Source: CBFGTJ01 sp965651815
Lineage (GTDB): Bacteria; Actinomycetota; Acidimicrobiia; Acidimicrobiales; Microtrichaceae
Direction of reading: 5' to 3'
Length of the DNA: 29,889 nucleotides
Assembly: GCA_965651815.1 (NCBI GenBank)
Contig: CBFGTJ010000016.1
Location: 1 to 29,889 of the forward strand
A model generated the notes under the pieces. The model did no database searches and had not been told where the DNA came from. It was given only the letters and a program-made list of their open reading frames with translations. The translations under genes and the position numbers were made by a program. Positions 15,722 through 24,401 of this stretch are shown piece by piece. The number at the start of each line of letters is the position of its first letter. The stretch's first letter is position 1.

Positions 15722-16987
15722 TCAGCCGCGGACCTGGCCCTCGCCCCGCACGACGTACTTCGCCGTGGTGAGCTGCCGCAGCCCCATCGGGCCGCGGGCG
15801 TGGAGCTTCTGGGTGGAGATGCCGATCTCGGCGCCGAAGCCGAACTCCTCGCCGTCGACGAACCGGGTCGACGCGTTCACCAGCACGGCCGCGGCGTCGA
15901 CCTCCTTCAGGAAGCGGTCCGCGGCGTCGAGGTCGCGGGTGACGATCGCCTCGGAGTGGCCGGTGCCGTTCGCGTTCACGTGGGTGATCGCCTCGTCGAG
16001 CGAGCCGACGACCTTCACCGAGAGCTTCAGGTCCAGGTACTCCGACGCGTAGTCCTCGTCGGTCGCCACCCCGGCCCTCGGCACGAGCTGCCGGGTGCGG
16101 TCGTCGCCCACCAGCTCCACCTCGGCGAGCGCGCGGTCGACCCGCGGCAGGAACTGCTCGGCCACCGCCTCGTGCACGACCAGCGACTCGGCCGCGTTGC
16201 ACACCGACGGCCGCTGGGTCTTGGCGTTGACGAGGATCGTCTCGGCCATGTCGAGGTCGGCCGCCGAGTCCACGTACAGGTGGCAGTTGCCGTCGCCGTC
16301 GATCACGAACGGGACCGTGGCGTTGTCGAGGATCGTGCGGATCAGCGACGGGCCGCCCCTCGGGATCAGGCAGTCGACGAGCCCGCGCTGCTGCATGAAC
16401 TCCACCGCCGCCTCGCGCGACGTGTCGTCCACGAGCACGACCGAGTCCTCCGGCAGGCCCGCCTTGGCCACCGCCTCGCGCAGCACCGCGGCGATGGCGG
16501 TGTTCGAGTGGATCGCCGTCGAGGAGCCGCGCAGGAACGCGGCGTTGCCGGACTTCACGCACAGCGCCGCCGCGTCGGAGGTCACGTTCGGGCGGCTCTC
16601 GTAGATGATCGCCACGACGCCGAGCGGCACCCGGACCCTGCTGATCCGCAGGCCGTTGGGGCGCACCCACCCGTCGAGCACCTCGCCGACCGGGTCCGGC
16701 AGCGACGCCACCTGGCGCAGCCCACCGGCCATCCCGGCGATCCGCCCCTCGTCCAGCCGGAGGCGGTCGACCAGCCCCGCGCCGATGCCGGCCTCCTCGG
16801 CGCCGGCGACGTCGCGGGCGTTCGCGGCCAGGATCTCGGTGGTGCGCGCCTCCAGCAGGTCGGCCGCCGCGAGCAGCGCCTCGTCCTTCACCGCGCTCGA
16901 CGCGTTGGCGAGCTCGCGGGAGGCGTCCTTGGCCCGGCGGGCCAGCTGCGGGATGGGCGTCGGTCCGGCTGCGGCGTTGGTGGTCAC
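15722..16987 (-). CDS. proA: Glutamate-5-semialdehyde dehydrogenase (gamma-glutamyl phosphate reductase)
   Basis: 421 residues, full length. It reduces gamma-glutamyl phosphate with NADPH in proline synthesis. Motifs are GLRISRVRVPLGVVAIIYES, CVKSGNAAFLRGSSTA, the catalytic Cys in RPSVCNAAESLVV, and GFGAEIGISTQKLHARGPMG near the end. The start GTG 16987 follows TAGCCT by seven bases, so the gene has its own promoter. In many bacteria proA lies directly after proB; here proB is on the same strand but about 10 kb upstream, beyond a block of oppositely oriented genes. It is divergent from the AAA gene and convergent with the PPOX gene. Confidence 0.97.
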   Translation of the reverse strand: MTTNAAAGPTPIPQLARRAKDASRELANASSAVKDEALLAAADLLEARTTEILAANARDVAGAEEAGIGAGLVDRLRLDEGRIAGMAGGLRQVASLPDPVGEVLDGWVRPNGLRISRVRVPLGVVAIIYESRPNVTSDAAALCVKSGNAAFLRGSSTAIHSNTAIAAVLREAVAKAGLPEDSVVLVDDTSREAAVEFMQQRGLVDCLIPRGGPSLIRTILDNATVPFVIDGDGNCHLYVDSAADLDMAETILVNAKTQRPSVCNAAESLVVHEAVAEQFLPRVDRALAEVELVGDDRTRQLVPRAGVATDEDYASEYLDLKLSVKVVGSLDEAITHVNANGTGHSEAIVTRDLDAADRFLKEVDAAAVLVNASTRFVDGEEFGFGAEIGISTQKLHARGPMGLRQLTTAKYVVRGEGQVRG

Positions 16988-16994
16988 GCCGAAC

Positions 16995-17000
16995 AGGCTA
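16995..17000 (-). promoter_or_regulatory. -10 element of leaderless proA promoter
   Basis: TAGCCT on the minus strand, seven bases, then GTG 16987. It is divergent from the AAA gene -10 at 17012-17017, only 11 bases away, so the two promoters overlap heavily and may compete for polymerase. Confidence 0.6.
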
Positions 17001-17011
17001 CCTCCCACCGG

Positions 17012-17017
17012 TAACCT
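17012..17017 (+). promoter_or_regulatory. -10 element of the AAA-MurJ gene block
   Basis: TAACCT, six bases, then GTG 17024. The same hexamer serves gltX. This is the only evident promoter for the tightly packed genes up to murJ. Confidence 0.55.
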
Positions 17018-17023
17018 CACGCC

Positions 17024-18424
17024 GTGCGCTCCCGGGCCCTCGACGCCGTCGTCAGCAGCTTCGTCGACGACGTGACCGACGCCCTCCTCACCGCCACTCG
17101 GCGCCTCCCGGACGTCGACGAGGAGGACCTCCGCGAGGCCGCCACGGTCGAGGCGTTCAACCTCTCGGTGGCGATGATCGACGCCGACGGGCGCCACACC
17201 GACGACGAGCTCGACGCCCTCGTCGACGCGTTCGGCACGCGCCTGCCCGACACCCGGCTGCTGCACGCCGCACCGGCCACGCTGCGGGGCGGCGCGCTGG
17301 TCGCGGGCCGTGCCAGCTGGCTCGAGGAGGACTCGGAGCTGTTCGGGATCCTGCTCGACGCGGACCGCCGCGACGACGGGGACCTCGCCCGCCGCTACTA
17401 CGAACGGGCCCTCGACGTCGCGCACGTGGTGGCGTCGCTCGACGTCGTGCCCGCCCAGTCGGAGCTCGAGGCGATCTCGCGGCTGCGCACCCGCCTCCTC
17501 GCCGCGCTGCGCGACCGGCCCGTCGGCGGGGCGCCGACGGGCACGCCCGCCGGGGAGGGCGATCGGCCCGCGGCTCGCTCCGAGGACCCGCCGGCCCGCC
17601 CCCTCGAGGAGCTGCTCGCGGAGCTCGACGAGCTCGTCGGCCTCGACGAGGTCAAGGCCCGGGTGCACCTCGTCGCCGACTTCCTCTACGTCCAGCGGCT
17701 CCGGGCCGAGCGGGGGCTGAAGCCGCTCGAGACCAGCCACCACCTCGTCTTCACCGGCAACCCCGGCACCGGAAAGACGACCGTCGCGCGGCTGCTCGCC
17801 CAGATCTACCGGACGCTCGGCGTGGTCCAGCGCGGCCACCTCGTCGAGACGGACCGGTCCGGGCTGGTCGCGGGCTACGTCGGCCAGACCGCGGCGCGGG
17901 TCACGGCCCGCTTCGACGAGGCCGACGAGGGGATGCTGTTCATCGACGAGGCCTACACCCTCGCCCGCGGTGCGGAGAACGACTTCGGCCGCGAGGCGAT
18001 CGACCAGGTCGTGAAGCTCATGGAGGACCGGCGGGACCGGGTCGTGCTGGTGGTGGCCGGCTACCCGGCGGAGATGGAGGAGTTCCTGTCCGCGAACCCC
18101 GGCCTGCGGTCCCGCTTCCCGACCGTGATCGACTTCCCCGACTACTCCACCGACGAGCTGCTCGAGATCGTCGAGCTGATGTGCCGCAAGCAGCAGTACG
18201 AGCTCGACGACGGGGCGAGGGAGCGGATCCGTGCGGCGCTCGACGCAGCGCCGAGGACCAAGGGGTTCGGCAACGCGCGCGTCGCACGCAACCTGTTCGA
18301 GGCGACCGTGAGCCGCCACGCGTCCCGGGTGCGGCCGCTCGAGCAGCACACCGAGGAGGACCTCACCGTCCTCACCGCGCAGGACGTCCCCGGCGCCGAC
18401 CAGGTGGGGTGCGACTCCACGTGA
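17024..18424 (+). CDS. CbxX/CfxQ-type AAA+ ATPase with TerB-like N-terminal domain
   Basis: 466 residues. The N-terminal region (about 40-165) is helical and resembles TerB-like domains, with paired acidic segments AMIDADGRHTDDELDAL and VVASLDVVPAQSELEAI. A Pro-rich linker (about 168-195) leads to an AAA+ module of the CbbX/SpoVK/EccA type. This starts LDELVGLDEVKARVHLVADF, followed by Walker A GNPGTGKT (245-252), the pore-loop-like GYVGQTAARV, Walker B MLFIDEAYTL (D308, E309), arginine-containing sensor segments (GLRSRFP), and sensor 2 in GFGNARVARNLFE. Such ATPases remodel protein partners in the cytoplasm. The partner here is unknown, but the next gene overlaps by four bases (GTGA), so a membrane-anchored neighbour is likely. 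The GTG start is fixed by the -10 element six bases upstream. Confidence 0.85.
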   Translation: MRSRALDAVVSSFVDDVTDALLTATRRLPDVDEEDLREAATVEAFNLSVAMIDADGRHTDDELDALVDAFGTRLPDTRLLHAAPATLRGGALVAGRASWLEEDSELFGILLDADRRDDGDLARRYYERALDVAHVVASLDVVPAQSELEAISRLRTRLLAALRDRPVGGAPTGTPAGEGDRPAARSEDPPARPLEELLAELDELVGLDEVKARVHLVADFLYVQRLRAERGLKPLETSHHLVFTGNPGTGKTTVARLLAQIYRTLGVVQRGHLVETDRSGLVAGYVGQTAARVTARFDEADEGMLFIDEAYTLARGAENDFGREAIDQVVKLMEDRRDRVVLVVAGYPAEMEEFLSANPGLRSRFPTVIDFPDYSTDELLEIVELMCRKQQYELDDGARERIRAALDAAPRTKGFGNARVARNLFEATVSRHASRVRPLEQHTEEDLTVLTAQDVPGADQVGCDST

Positions 18425-19398
18425 AGCGGATCGGCGCGGTCGTCATCGCCGTGGGGCTCGTCCTCGGTGCCGTCGTGATCCGGGACCGCATCGAGGGCGA
18501 CGACGCCGGCCCGGCCCCCTCCACCCGCGGCGTCCGGCTCGTGTGCGCGACCCAGCTCGCGGAGGTCTGCGCCGGGCTGCGCTCCGACGACCTGGAGGTC
18601 GTCGTGGAGCCCGCCGGCCGGACCGCGGATGCCCTCGCGGAGGTGGCGGAAGGGGACGATCCGGGCCTCGACCTGTGGCTGGTGGACGCCGCCTGGCCCG
18701 CCGTGGTCGAGGACAACCGCCGGTACGCCGACCTGGGCGGGGAGGTGCTCGGCGGGACCTCGGAGGTGCTCGCGCGCTCCCCCGTCGTCCTGATGGTCAG
18801 CCCCGGCCTGGTGCCCGTGCTGGAGCAGCGCTGCGGTGAGGTGGACTGGACCTGCGTCGGCGACACGGCGACCCGCCAGCAGGCCGTGGGGATCGCGTCG
18901 CCCGACCGGGGCGGCCTGCCGGTGCTCGCGTCCGCCGTCGCGGGACGGCTCGGCACCACGGACTACGCGGTCGGCGACTTCGAGGATCCGGACTTCTCGG
19001 CCTGGTTCGACCGGATCGCCACCTCCGGCACCCGCGACCTCGGTCGCCAGACGCCGCTCGAGCGCGGGGTCGCCGCCCCCGGCTACTTCGCCGTCGTCGG
19101 CACCCTGGAGCACGAGGTGGTGTCGCTGCCGCGGAGCAGGCGGCGGTACGAGCCGATCTACCCTGAGCCCGTGGTCACCTCGGACATCGTGCTCGCCGCC
19201 GTCGACGGCACCGCGGAGGCCGGGCTCGACCGCCTCGGCGGCGCCGAGCGGGTCCGCTCCCTCCTGGCCGGGGCCGGCTGGCGCGTCGAGGGGCAGCCGC
19301 TGCCCGACGGCGCGGACGCGGACCTGGCCCTGCCGGAGCGCTCGAACCTGCCCGCCGCCGGGGTGCTCCAACGGCTCAGGGAGCTGTGGGGTGCGTGA
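18421..19398 (+). CDS. Membrane-anchored solute-binding-like protein, no VWA domain
   Basis: 325 residues. An uncleaved-looking N-terminal anchor (IGAVVIAVGLVLGAVVI) has no lipobox Cys. The rest resembles the extracytoplasmic type II binding fold seen in the next gene: LDLWLVDAAWPAVVEDN, SPVVLMVSPGLVPVL, AVGIASPDRGGLPVLASAV and PGYFAVVGTLEHEVVSLP. No permease or ABC ATPase is nearby, so transport is unlikely; a ligand-sensing or scaffold role is inferred. It overlaps the AAA gene by four bases and the SBP-VWA gene by eight, strong evidence for coupled translation and a shared complex or pathway. It may be an ancient tandem duplicate of the binding domain next door, with the VWA part lost or never gained. 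Confidence 0.75.
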   Translation: MKRIGAVVIAVGLVLGAVVIRDRIEGDDAGPAPSTRGVRLVCATQLAEVCAGLRSDDLEVVVEPAGRTADALAEVAEGDDPGLDLWLVDAAWPAVVEDNRRYADLGGEVLGGTSEVLARSPVVLMVSPGLVPVLEQRCGEVDWTCVGDTATRQQAVGIASPDRGGLPVLASAVAGRLGTTDYAVGDFEDPDFSAWFDRIATSGTRDLGRQTPLERGVAAPGYFAVVGTLEHEVVSLPRSRRRYEPIYPEPVVTSDIVLAAVDGTAEAGLDRLGGAERVRSLLAGAGWRVEGQPLPDGADADLALPERSNLPAAGVLQRLRELWGA

Positions 19399-21232
19399 GC
19401 CGCGGGTGGCACGGGGCGGACGCCGGCGGATCGCGGGCGCCGCGGTGCTCGCCGCGGCGCTTCTCGCGGCGGCCTGCTCCGGTTCGGACGACGACGGCGG
19501 TGCGGCCGGCGGGCGGCGCGACGACTGCACCCCGGTGCCCGTGGCGGTGAGCTCGGAGAAGATCGAGCTCCTCGCCGACCTCGCCGAGCGCTTCAACGGC
19601 TCCGACGACGCGGACCCCGGCGACGGCTGCGTCCGGGTCGAGGTCCGCTCGGTGGCGTCGGGCCTCGCGATGTCCTCGCTGGTCGAGGGCTGGGACGAGT
19701 CCCGGCACGGCCCCGCACCGGTGGTCTGGTCGCCGGCGTCCAGCTCCTGGGGGACGATCCTCAACCAGCGGCTCGAGGAGGACGGTCGGCCCCCGATGGC
19801 ACCGGAGGACCCGACCCCGTTCATGCTGACCCCCCTGGTGATCGCCATGCCGGAGCCGATGGCACGGGCGCTCGGCTGGCCGGATGCCGAGATCGGCTGG
19901 TCACGGATCCTCGAGCTGGCCCGCTCCGAGGGCGGCTGGGCCGACCTGGGGCACCCCGAGTGGGGCCCGTTCCGCCTCGGCAAGACCAACCCGAACTTCT
20001 CGACCTCCGGGCTCTCGGCGCTCATCGCCCAGACCTACGCGGCGACCGGCAAGACCGAGAACCTCTCCCGCGAGGACCTCGCCCGCCCGCAGGTCGCCGA
20101 GTTCGGCCGTGCGATCGAGTCGTCGGTGGTCCACTACGGCGACATCACGATGACGTTCCTCAACAACTGGTTCCGCGCGGACCGCCGCGGCACCGCGATG
20201 ACCTACGCGAGCGCGGTGGCCGTCGAGGAGAAGTCGGTGATCGACTACAACGCCGGCAACCCCGACGGGGTGCTCGACCAGGGCGAGGAGCCACGGCCGC
20301 CGCGCACGCCGCTGGTGGCGGTCTACCCCTCCGAGGGCACGCTCTACTCGGACAACCCCATGTACCTGCTCGACGCCGAGTGGGTCACCGACGCCCAGCG
20401 CGCCGGCGCGGAGGCCTTCCAGGAGTACGTGCAGCGACCCGAGAACCAGCGGCGCGTGCTCGAGTACGGGTTCCGGCCCGGCAACCCGGAGGTCGAGCTC
20501 GATGCACCGATCACCCGGGACAACGGCGTCGACCCGGACCAGCCCGCGACCTTGCTCGAGGTGCCGGCCGGCGACGTGATGGACGCGCTGCTCGACGCGT
20601 GGGCCGACCAGCGCAAGGGTGCCAGGGTGCTGCTGGTGCTCGACGTGTCCGGCTCGATGGGCGACCCCGCGGACCCCGACGACCCGAACGGCCCCACCCG
20701 GCTCGACCTCGCGAAGGAGGCCATCATCGACGGCCTCGAGGACTTCAAGCCCGACGACCTGGTCGGCCTCCGCACCTTCACCACCGACGACGCCGGGACC
20801 CCGCTCGTGACCGACCTCAGCCCGCTGGAGCCGATCGGGCGCAACCGCGAACGCCTCGCCAACCAGGTCGGCGGCCTGTTCCCCCAGGCGGGCACGCCCC
20901 TGTACCAGGTCACGCTGGACAGCTACACGGAGATGCTCGACTCCTACGACCCGGAGCTCATCAACGCCGTGATCGTGCTCACCGACGGCCGCAACGACGA
21001 CGCCGACCCGAGCGACGACCGCGACCAGTTCGAGGAGCTCCTGTCCACCCTCCGCTCGAACGCCGAGGGCGAGACGGCGCGCCCGGTGCGGGTGTTCACC
21101 CTCGCCTACGGCCAGGAGGCCGACGCGGGCGACCTGCGGCGGATCGCCGAGGCGTCGAACGCGACCGCGTACCGGGCGAGCGACGCGACGACCATCGACC
21201 AGGTCTTCGAGGCCGTGGTCTCCAACTTCTGA
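19391..21232 (+). CDS. Solute-binding and von Willebrand factor A domain lipoprotein
   Basis: 613 residues from GTG 19391. The lipoprotein signal ends LLAAAC (Cys29). Residues about 45-390 are a type II periplasmic-binding-like domain: VAVSSEKIELLADLAERFN, VVWSPASSSWGTILNQRL, PLVIAMPEPMARALGW, LGKTNPNFSTSGLSALIAQ, and a segment near GTLYSDNPMYLLDAEWV. Residues about 410-613 are a VWA domain with a complete-looking MIDAS: DVSGS (418-422), the Thr in QAGTPLYQVT, and the Asp in IVLTDGRNDD. The protein therefore likely binds a ligand and, through a metal ion, a partner protein outside the membrane. Its eight-base overlap with the preceding gene and the AAA gene further up recalls AAA-VWA pairs of MoxR type. 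Here, however, the VWA is exported and the AAA is cytosolic, so direct contact would need a membrane intermediary. Confidence 0.88.
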   Translation: MREPRVARGGRRRIAGAAVLAAALLAAACSGSDDDGGAAGGRRDDCTPVPVAVSSEKIELLADLAERFNGSDDADPGDGCVRVEVRSVASGLAMSSLVEGWDESRHGPAPVVWSPASSSWGTILNQRLEEDGRPPMAPEDPTPFMLTPLVIAMPEPMARALGWPDAEIGWSRILELARSEGGWADLGHPEWGPFRLGKTNPNFSTSGLSALIAQTYAATGKTENLSREDLARPQVAEFGRAIESSVVHYGDITMTFLNNWFRADRRGTAMTYASAVAVEEKSVIDYNAGNPDGVLDQGEEPRPPRTPLVAVYPSEGTLYSDNPMYLLDAEWVTDAQRAGAEAFQEYVQRPENQRRVLEYGFRPGNPEVELDAPITRDNGVDPDQPATLLEVPAGDVMDALLDAWADQRKGARVLLVLDVSGSMGDPADPDDPNGPTRLDLAKEAIIDGLEDFKPDDLVGLRTFTTDDAGTPLVTDLSPLEPIGRNRERLANQVGGLFPQAGTPLYQVTLDSYTEMLDSYDPELINAVIVLTDGRNDDADPSDDRDQFEELLSTLRSNAEGETARPVRVFTLAYGQEADAGDLRRIAEASNATAYRASDATTIDQVFEAVVSNF

Positions 21233-21265
21233 CCGGACCAACTGACACGGAGCCGCAGGGATCAC

Positions 21266-23611
21266 ATGGGCGCGACCACCACCGGATCGGGGGACTACGA
21301 GGCGGAGATCCGCTGGACCACCCACGGCGTCGCCCACGTGCGCGCCGGCACGTGGGGCGGGATCGGGTTCGGCCAGGGCTGGGCGATCGCCGGCGACCAC
21401 CTCCCGACCATCGCCGACCAGATCGTGAAGGTCCGCAGCGAGCGGGCCCTCTTCCACGGGGAGGGCCCCTCGGGGGCCCACCTCGCGTCGGACCTCGGCT
21501 ACCGGGTGCTCGGCGTCGTCGAGCGGGCGCCGTGGCTGCGCGACCAGCAGCCCGACGAGGTGCGGGAGCTCGTCGCGGGGTACGTCGCCGGCTACAACAC
21601 CCGCCTCGCCGAGCTCCGGGCCGACGGCGCCCTACCCGAGTGGTGCGCGGACGCCGAGTGGATCCGGCCGATCGACGAGCTCGACCTGTACGCCTACGTC
21701 GGCGACGTCGCGCTGCTCGCGTCCGGGCGGAACCTCGCCCAGCTGATCGGCTGGGCGCAGCCCCCCGGGCCGGACGGGCCGCACCCGCCCGCCCCGATGG
21801 ACGCCATCGGGGCGCAGCCCGCGAGCAACGGCTGGGCGCTCGGCGGTGACGTGACCGCGTCGGGTGGGGGCATGGTCCTCGCCAACCCGCACTTCCCGTG
21901 GTCCGGCGAGGCGCGCTTCTGGGAGTGCCACCTCACGCTGCCCGGCGAGCTCGACGTGTACGGCGTGTCGCTGCTCGGGGCCCCCGGGGTCCAGATGGGC
22001 TTCAACGAGGGGCTGGGCTGGGCGCACACGTTCTCGAAGGGCCACCGCTTCACGCTCTACCGGATGCACCTCGTGCACGGCGCGCCGACCGAGTACCGCT
22101 ACGGCGACGGCACCCGGCGCATGACCAGCCGCACCCACGAGGTGCAGGTGCGCCGGGAGGACGGCACGGTCGAGCAGGTGCGTCGCGAGATGTGGTCCAC
22201 CCACCACGGTCCGATGCTGAACCTCCCGCTGCTCGGCTGGGGCGAGGAGGTCGCGTTCAGCTACCGGGACGCCAACCTGGACAACGCGTCCGTGCTCCAG
22301 CAGTTCCTCGCGATCGCGCGGTCGACCGACGTCGGCCAGCTCCGACGGAGCTTCCACGAGCTGCGGGGCATGCCGTGGGTGAACACCCTCGCCGCGGACC
22401 GCGACGGCAACGCCTGGTACGGCGACCACTCGGCGACCCCCGCGCTGTCGGAGGGCGCGGCCCGCCGCTTCGAGGAGCGCCTCCGGACGGACCTCGTCGC
22501 CGCGCTCCTCCACCAGAACCGGATCGCACTCCTCGAGGGCGACGAACCCGACGACGAGTGGGTCGAACGCCCGGGTGCACGCTCCCCCGGCCTCGAGCCC
22601 CCGGAGCGGCTGCCCGAGCTGCAGGTCCGCGACGTGGTGGTGAACGCCAACGACTCGCACTGGCAGTCGCACCCGACCCGCACCCTCGAGGGGTACCCGG
22701 TGCTGTGCGGGTTCGAGCGCACGCCGCGCACGCTGCGCACCCGGCAGAACCTCCGCCTCGCGAAGCGCCTGGCGGAGCGGGGCGGCGTCGTGCTCGAGGA
22801 CCTGCTCGCCGCGGTGTTCGACGGGGAGAGCCTCAGCGCGGAGCTGCTGCTCGACGGTGTCGTGCAGCGCTGCCGCGACGCGAAGGTGGTGCACCTGGCC
22901 GGGGAGGAGCGGCCGCTCGACGACGTCGTCGCCGTGCTCGAGGCCTGGGACCGCAGGTACCGCACCGACTCGGTCGGGGCGGTGCTGTGGCGCGAGGTCA
23001 TGGCCGGGTTCCCCGACACCGCCTGGGTGGACGCGGGTGACCTGTTCGCCACCGGGTTCGACCCCGCGGACCCGCTCGGCACCCCGCACACCCTCGCACC
23101 GCCCCCGGAGGACGGCCACGACCCCGTCGTCGCCGCGGTCGGCCACGCCCTGGCCGCGCTGGAACACGCCGGGGTGCCGATCGACGCCCCGCTCGGCGAG
23201 GTCCAGTGGGCGGTGCGCGGCGATCGTCGGGTGCCGGTCCCGGGCGGAGGTGAGGGCGAGGGCGTGCTCAACGTGCTCGCCCCGGTCGGTGCGCTCGCGT
23301 CGACGGCACTGGAGCCGCCCGACCCGCCACCGGTCGCGGTGCCCGGCCGGGACCGCACCGGGCTCGGCGAGGGCGGCTACCAGGTGACCTACGGGACCAG
23401 CTTCCTCATGGCCGTCGAGCTCACCCCCGACGGGCCGGTCGGGCTGGGGCTGCTCGCGTACGGCCAGAGCGGCGACCCGCGCTCGCCGCACCACGCGGAC
23501 GGCACCGAGGCCTACGCGGCCGCGGCGCCCCGCCCGCTGCGGTTCCGCGACGCGGACATCGAGGCGGACCCCGAGCTGCGGCGCCGCACGGTGCGCTCGG
23601 GTCCGGGCTGA
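21266..23611 (+). CDS. Penicillin/AHL acylase family Ntn hydrolase without signal peptide
   Basis: 781 residues. The family is autocatalytically cut into two chains. The presumed nucleophile is Ser187 at the start of the beta chain in QPASNGWALGG. The beta chain shows NPHFPWSGEARFWE, GAPGVQMGFNEGLGWAHT and the oxyanion-hole Asn in VVNANDSHW. This set resembles aculeacin A and acyl-homoserine-lactone acylases. Substrates are amides with acyl chains; the true one is unknown. Family members are normally exported, yet the N-terminus here (MGATTTGSGDYEAEIRW) is not hydrophobic. No extension is possible, because the previous gene's stop (21230-21232) is in the same frame 33 bases upstream. The enzyme thus appears cytoplasmic, or is exported by another route. 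It sits 33 bases after the SBP-VWA gene and four before the next gene. Confidence 0.88.
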   Translation: MGATTTGSGDYEAEIRWTTHGVAHVRAGTWGGIGFGQGWAIAGDHLPTIADQIVKVRSERALFHGEGPSGAHLASDLGYRVLGVVERAPWLRDQQPDEVRELVAGYVAGYNTRLAELRADGALPEWCADAEWIRPIDELDLYAYVGDVALLASGRNLAQLIGWAQPPGPDGPHPPAPMDAIGAQPASNGWALGGDVTASGGGMVLANPHFPWSGEARFWECHLTLPGELDVYGVSLLGAPGVQMGFNEGLGWAHTFSKGHRFTLYRMHLVHGAPTEYRYGDGTRRMTSRTHEVQVRREDGTVEQVRREMWSTHHGPMLNLPLLGWGEEVAFSYRDANLDNASVLQQFLAIARSTDVGQLRRSFHELRGMPWVNTLAADRDGNAWYGDHSATPALSEGAARRFEERLRTDLVAALLHQNRIALLEGDEPDDEWVERPGARSPGLEPPERLPELQVRDVVVNANDSHWQSHPTRTLEGYPVLCGFERTPRTLRTRQNLRLAKRLAERGGVVLEDLLAAVFDGESLSAELLLDGVVQRCRDAKVVHLAGEERPLDDVVAVLEAWDRRYRTDSVGAVLWREVMAGFPDTAWVDAGDLFATGFDPADPLGTPHTLAPPPEDGHDPVVAAVGHALAALEHAGVPIDAPLGEVQWAVRGDRRVPVPGGGEGEGVLNVLAPVGALASTALEPPDPPPVAVPGRDRTGLGEGGYQVTYGTSFLMAVELTPDGPVGLGLLAYGQSGDPRSPHHADGTEAYAAAAPRPLRFRDADIEADPELRRRTVRSGPG

Positions 23612-23615
23612 GCCG

Positions 23616-24401
23616 ATGGCGTCGTTCCGCGACCGGTTCCTCACCCCGCAGGTCGCCCGTGCGATCACCTCGCCCTCCGCGATCGTGCTCGCCGGGGCGG
23701 GTGCGGCGGTGGGCATCGTCGCGGGACTGCCCGCGATCGGGGCGGTCGCGCTGGGTGCCGCGGCGGCCGCGGCGCGGGTGCTCGCCGCGGTGCCACGGGG
23801 GCCGCGCCCGCCCGCCATCTCCCCGCGCCAGCTCGACCAGCCGTGGCGCGCGCTCGTCGAGGACGTGCTCGACGCCAGCCGAAGGTTCGACCGGGCGCTG
23901 GAGGGCGTCCGCGAAGGGCCGCTGCGCGAACGCCTCGGCGAGCTGCGTGCGCGGCTCGACATCGCCATCGAGGAGGCGTGGCGGATCGCGTCGGCGGGCA
24001 ACTCGCTGTCCAACGGCCGTGCCCAGATCGACACCGTCCGCATCCTCGAGGAGCTGCACCGGGCCGAGTCGGGGCCGCACACCACCCGCTCGGAGCCGAC
24101 CATCGCCGCGATCCGCTCGCAGCTCGCGGCCGCCGAACGGCTCGACCGGACGATCGCGGACACCTACGACCGGCTGCGCCTCCTCGACGCCCGCATCGAC
24201 GAGGCCGTGACCCGCACCGTCGAGCTGTCGGTGACCCAGGCCGACGCCGCGATCGGCGGGCTGAGCGGGCCCGGCGGCGTCCGCGCCGAGCTCGACTCGA
24301 TCGTCGACGACATGGAGGCGTTGCGGCAGGCGGTCGAGGAGACCCGCCGGGCCGATGCGGGCACCGGGCCACCCGGGGAGGCCGGGTCGGCGTCCACGTG
24401 A
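23616..24401 (+). CDS. Membrane-associated helical protein of unknown function
   Basis: 261 residues. A hydrophobic Ala/Gly-rich region (about 20-58, e.g. IVLAGAGAAVGIVAGLPAIG) probably forms one or two membrane helices. The remainder is helical and charged, with coiled-coil-like heptads (ERLGELRARLDIAIEEAW; DSIVDDMEALRQAVEETRR) and a distinctive AGNSLSNGRAQIDTVRIL segment. I do not recognise a named family. It may be a cytosol-facing coiled-coil platform linking the AAA ATPase or PspA to the membrane; this is inference from context only. ATG 23616 is four bases after the acylase stop; its own stop overlaps the murJ GTG (GTGA). Confidence 0.7.
   Translation: MASFRDRFLTPQVARAITSPSAIVLAGAGAAVGIVAGLPAIGAVALGAAAAAARVLAAVPRGPRPPAISPRQLDQPWRALVEDVLDASRRFDRALEGVREGPLRERLGELRARLDIAIEEAWRIASAGNSLSNGRAQIDTVRILEELHRAESGPHTTRSEPTIAAIRSQLAAAERLDRTIADTYDRLRLLDARIDEAVTRTVELSVTQADAAIGGLSGPGGVRAELDSIVDDMEALRQAVEETRRADAGTGPPGEAGSAST

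Noticed and set aside
17024..21232. MoxR-VWA chaperone system of the classical type
   Set aside because: The ATPase is CbxX-like rather than MoxR-like and the VWA protein is an exported lipoprotein, so the classical cytosolic pairing does not apply.
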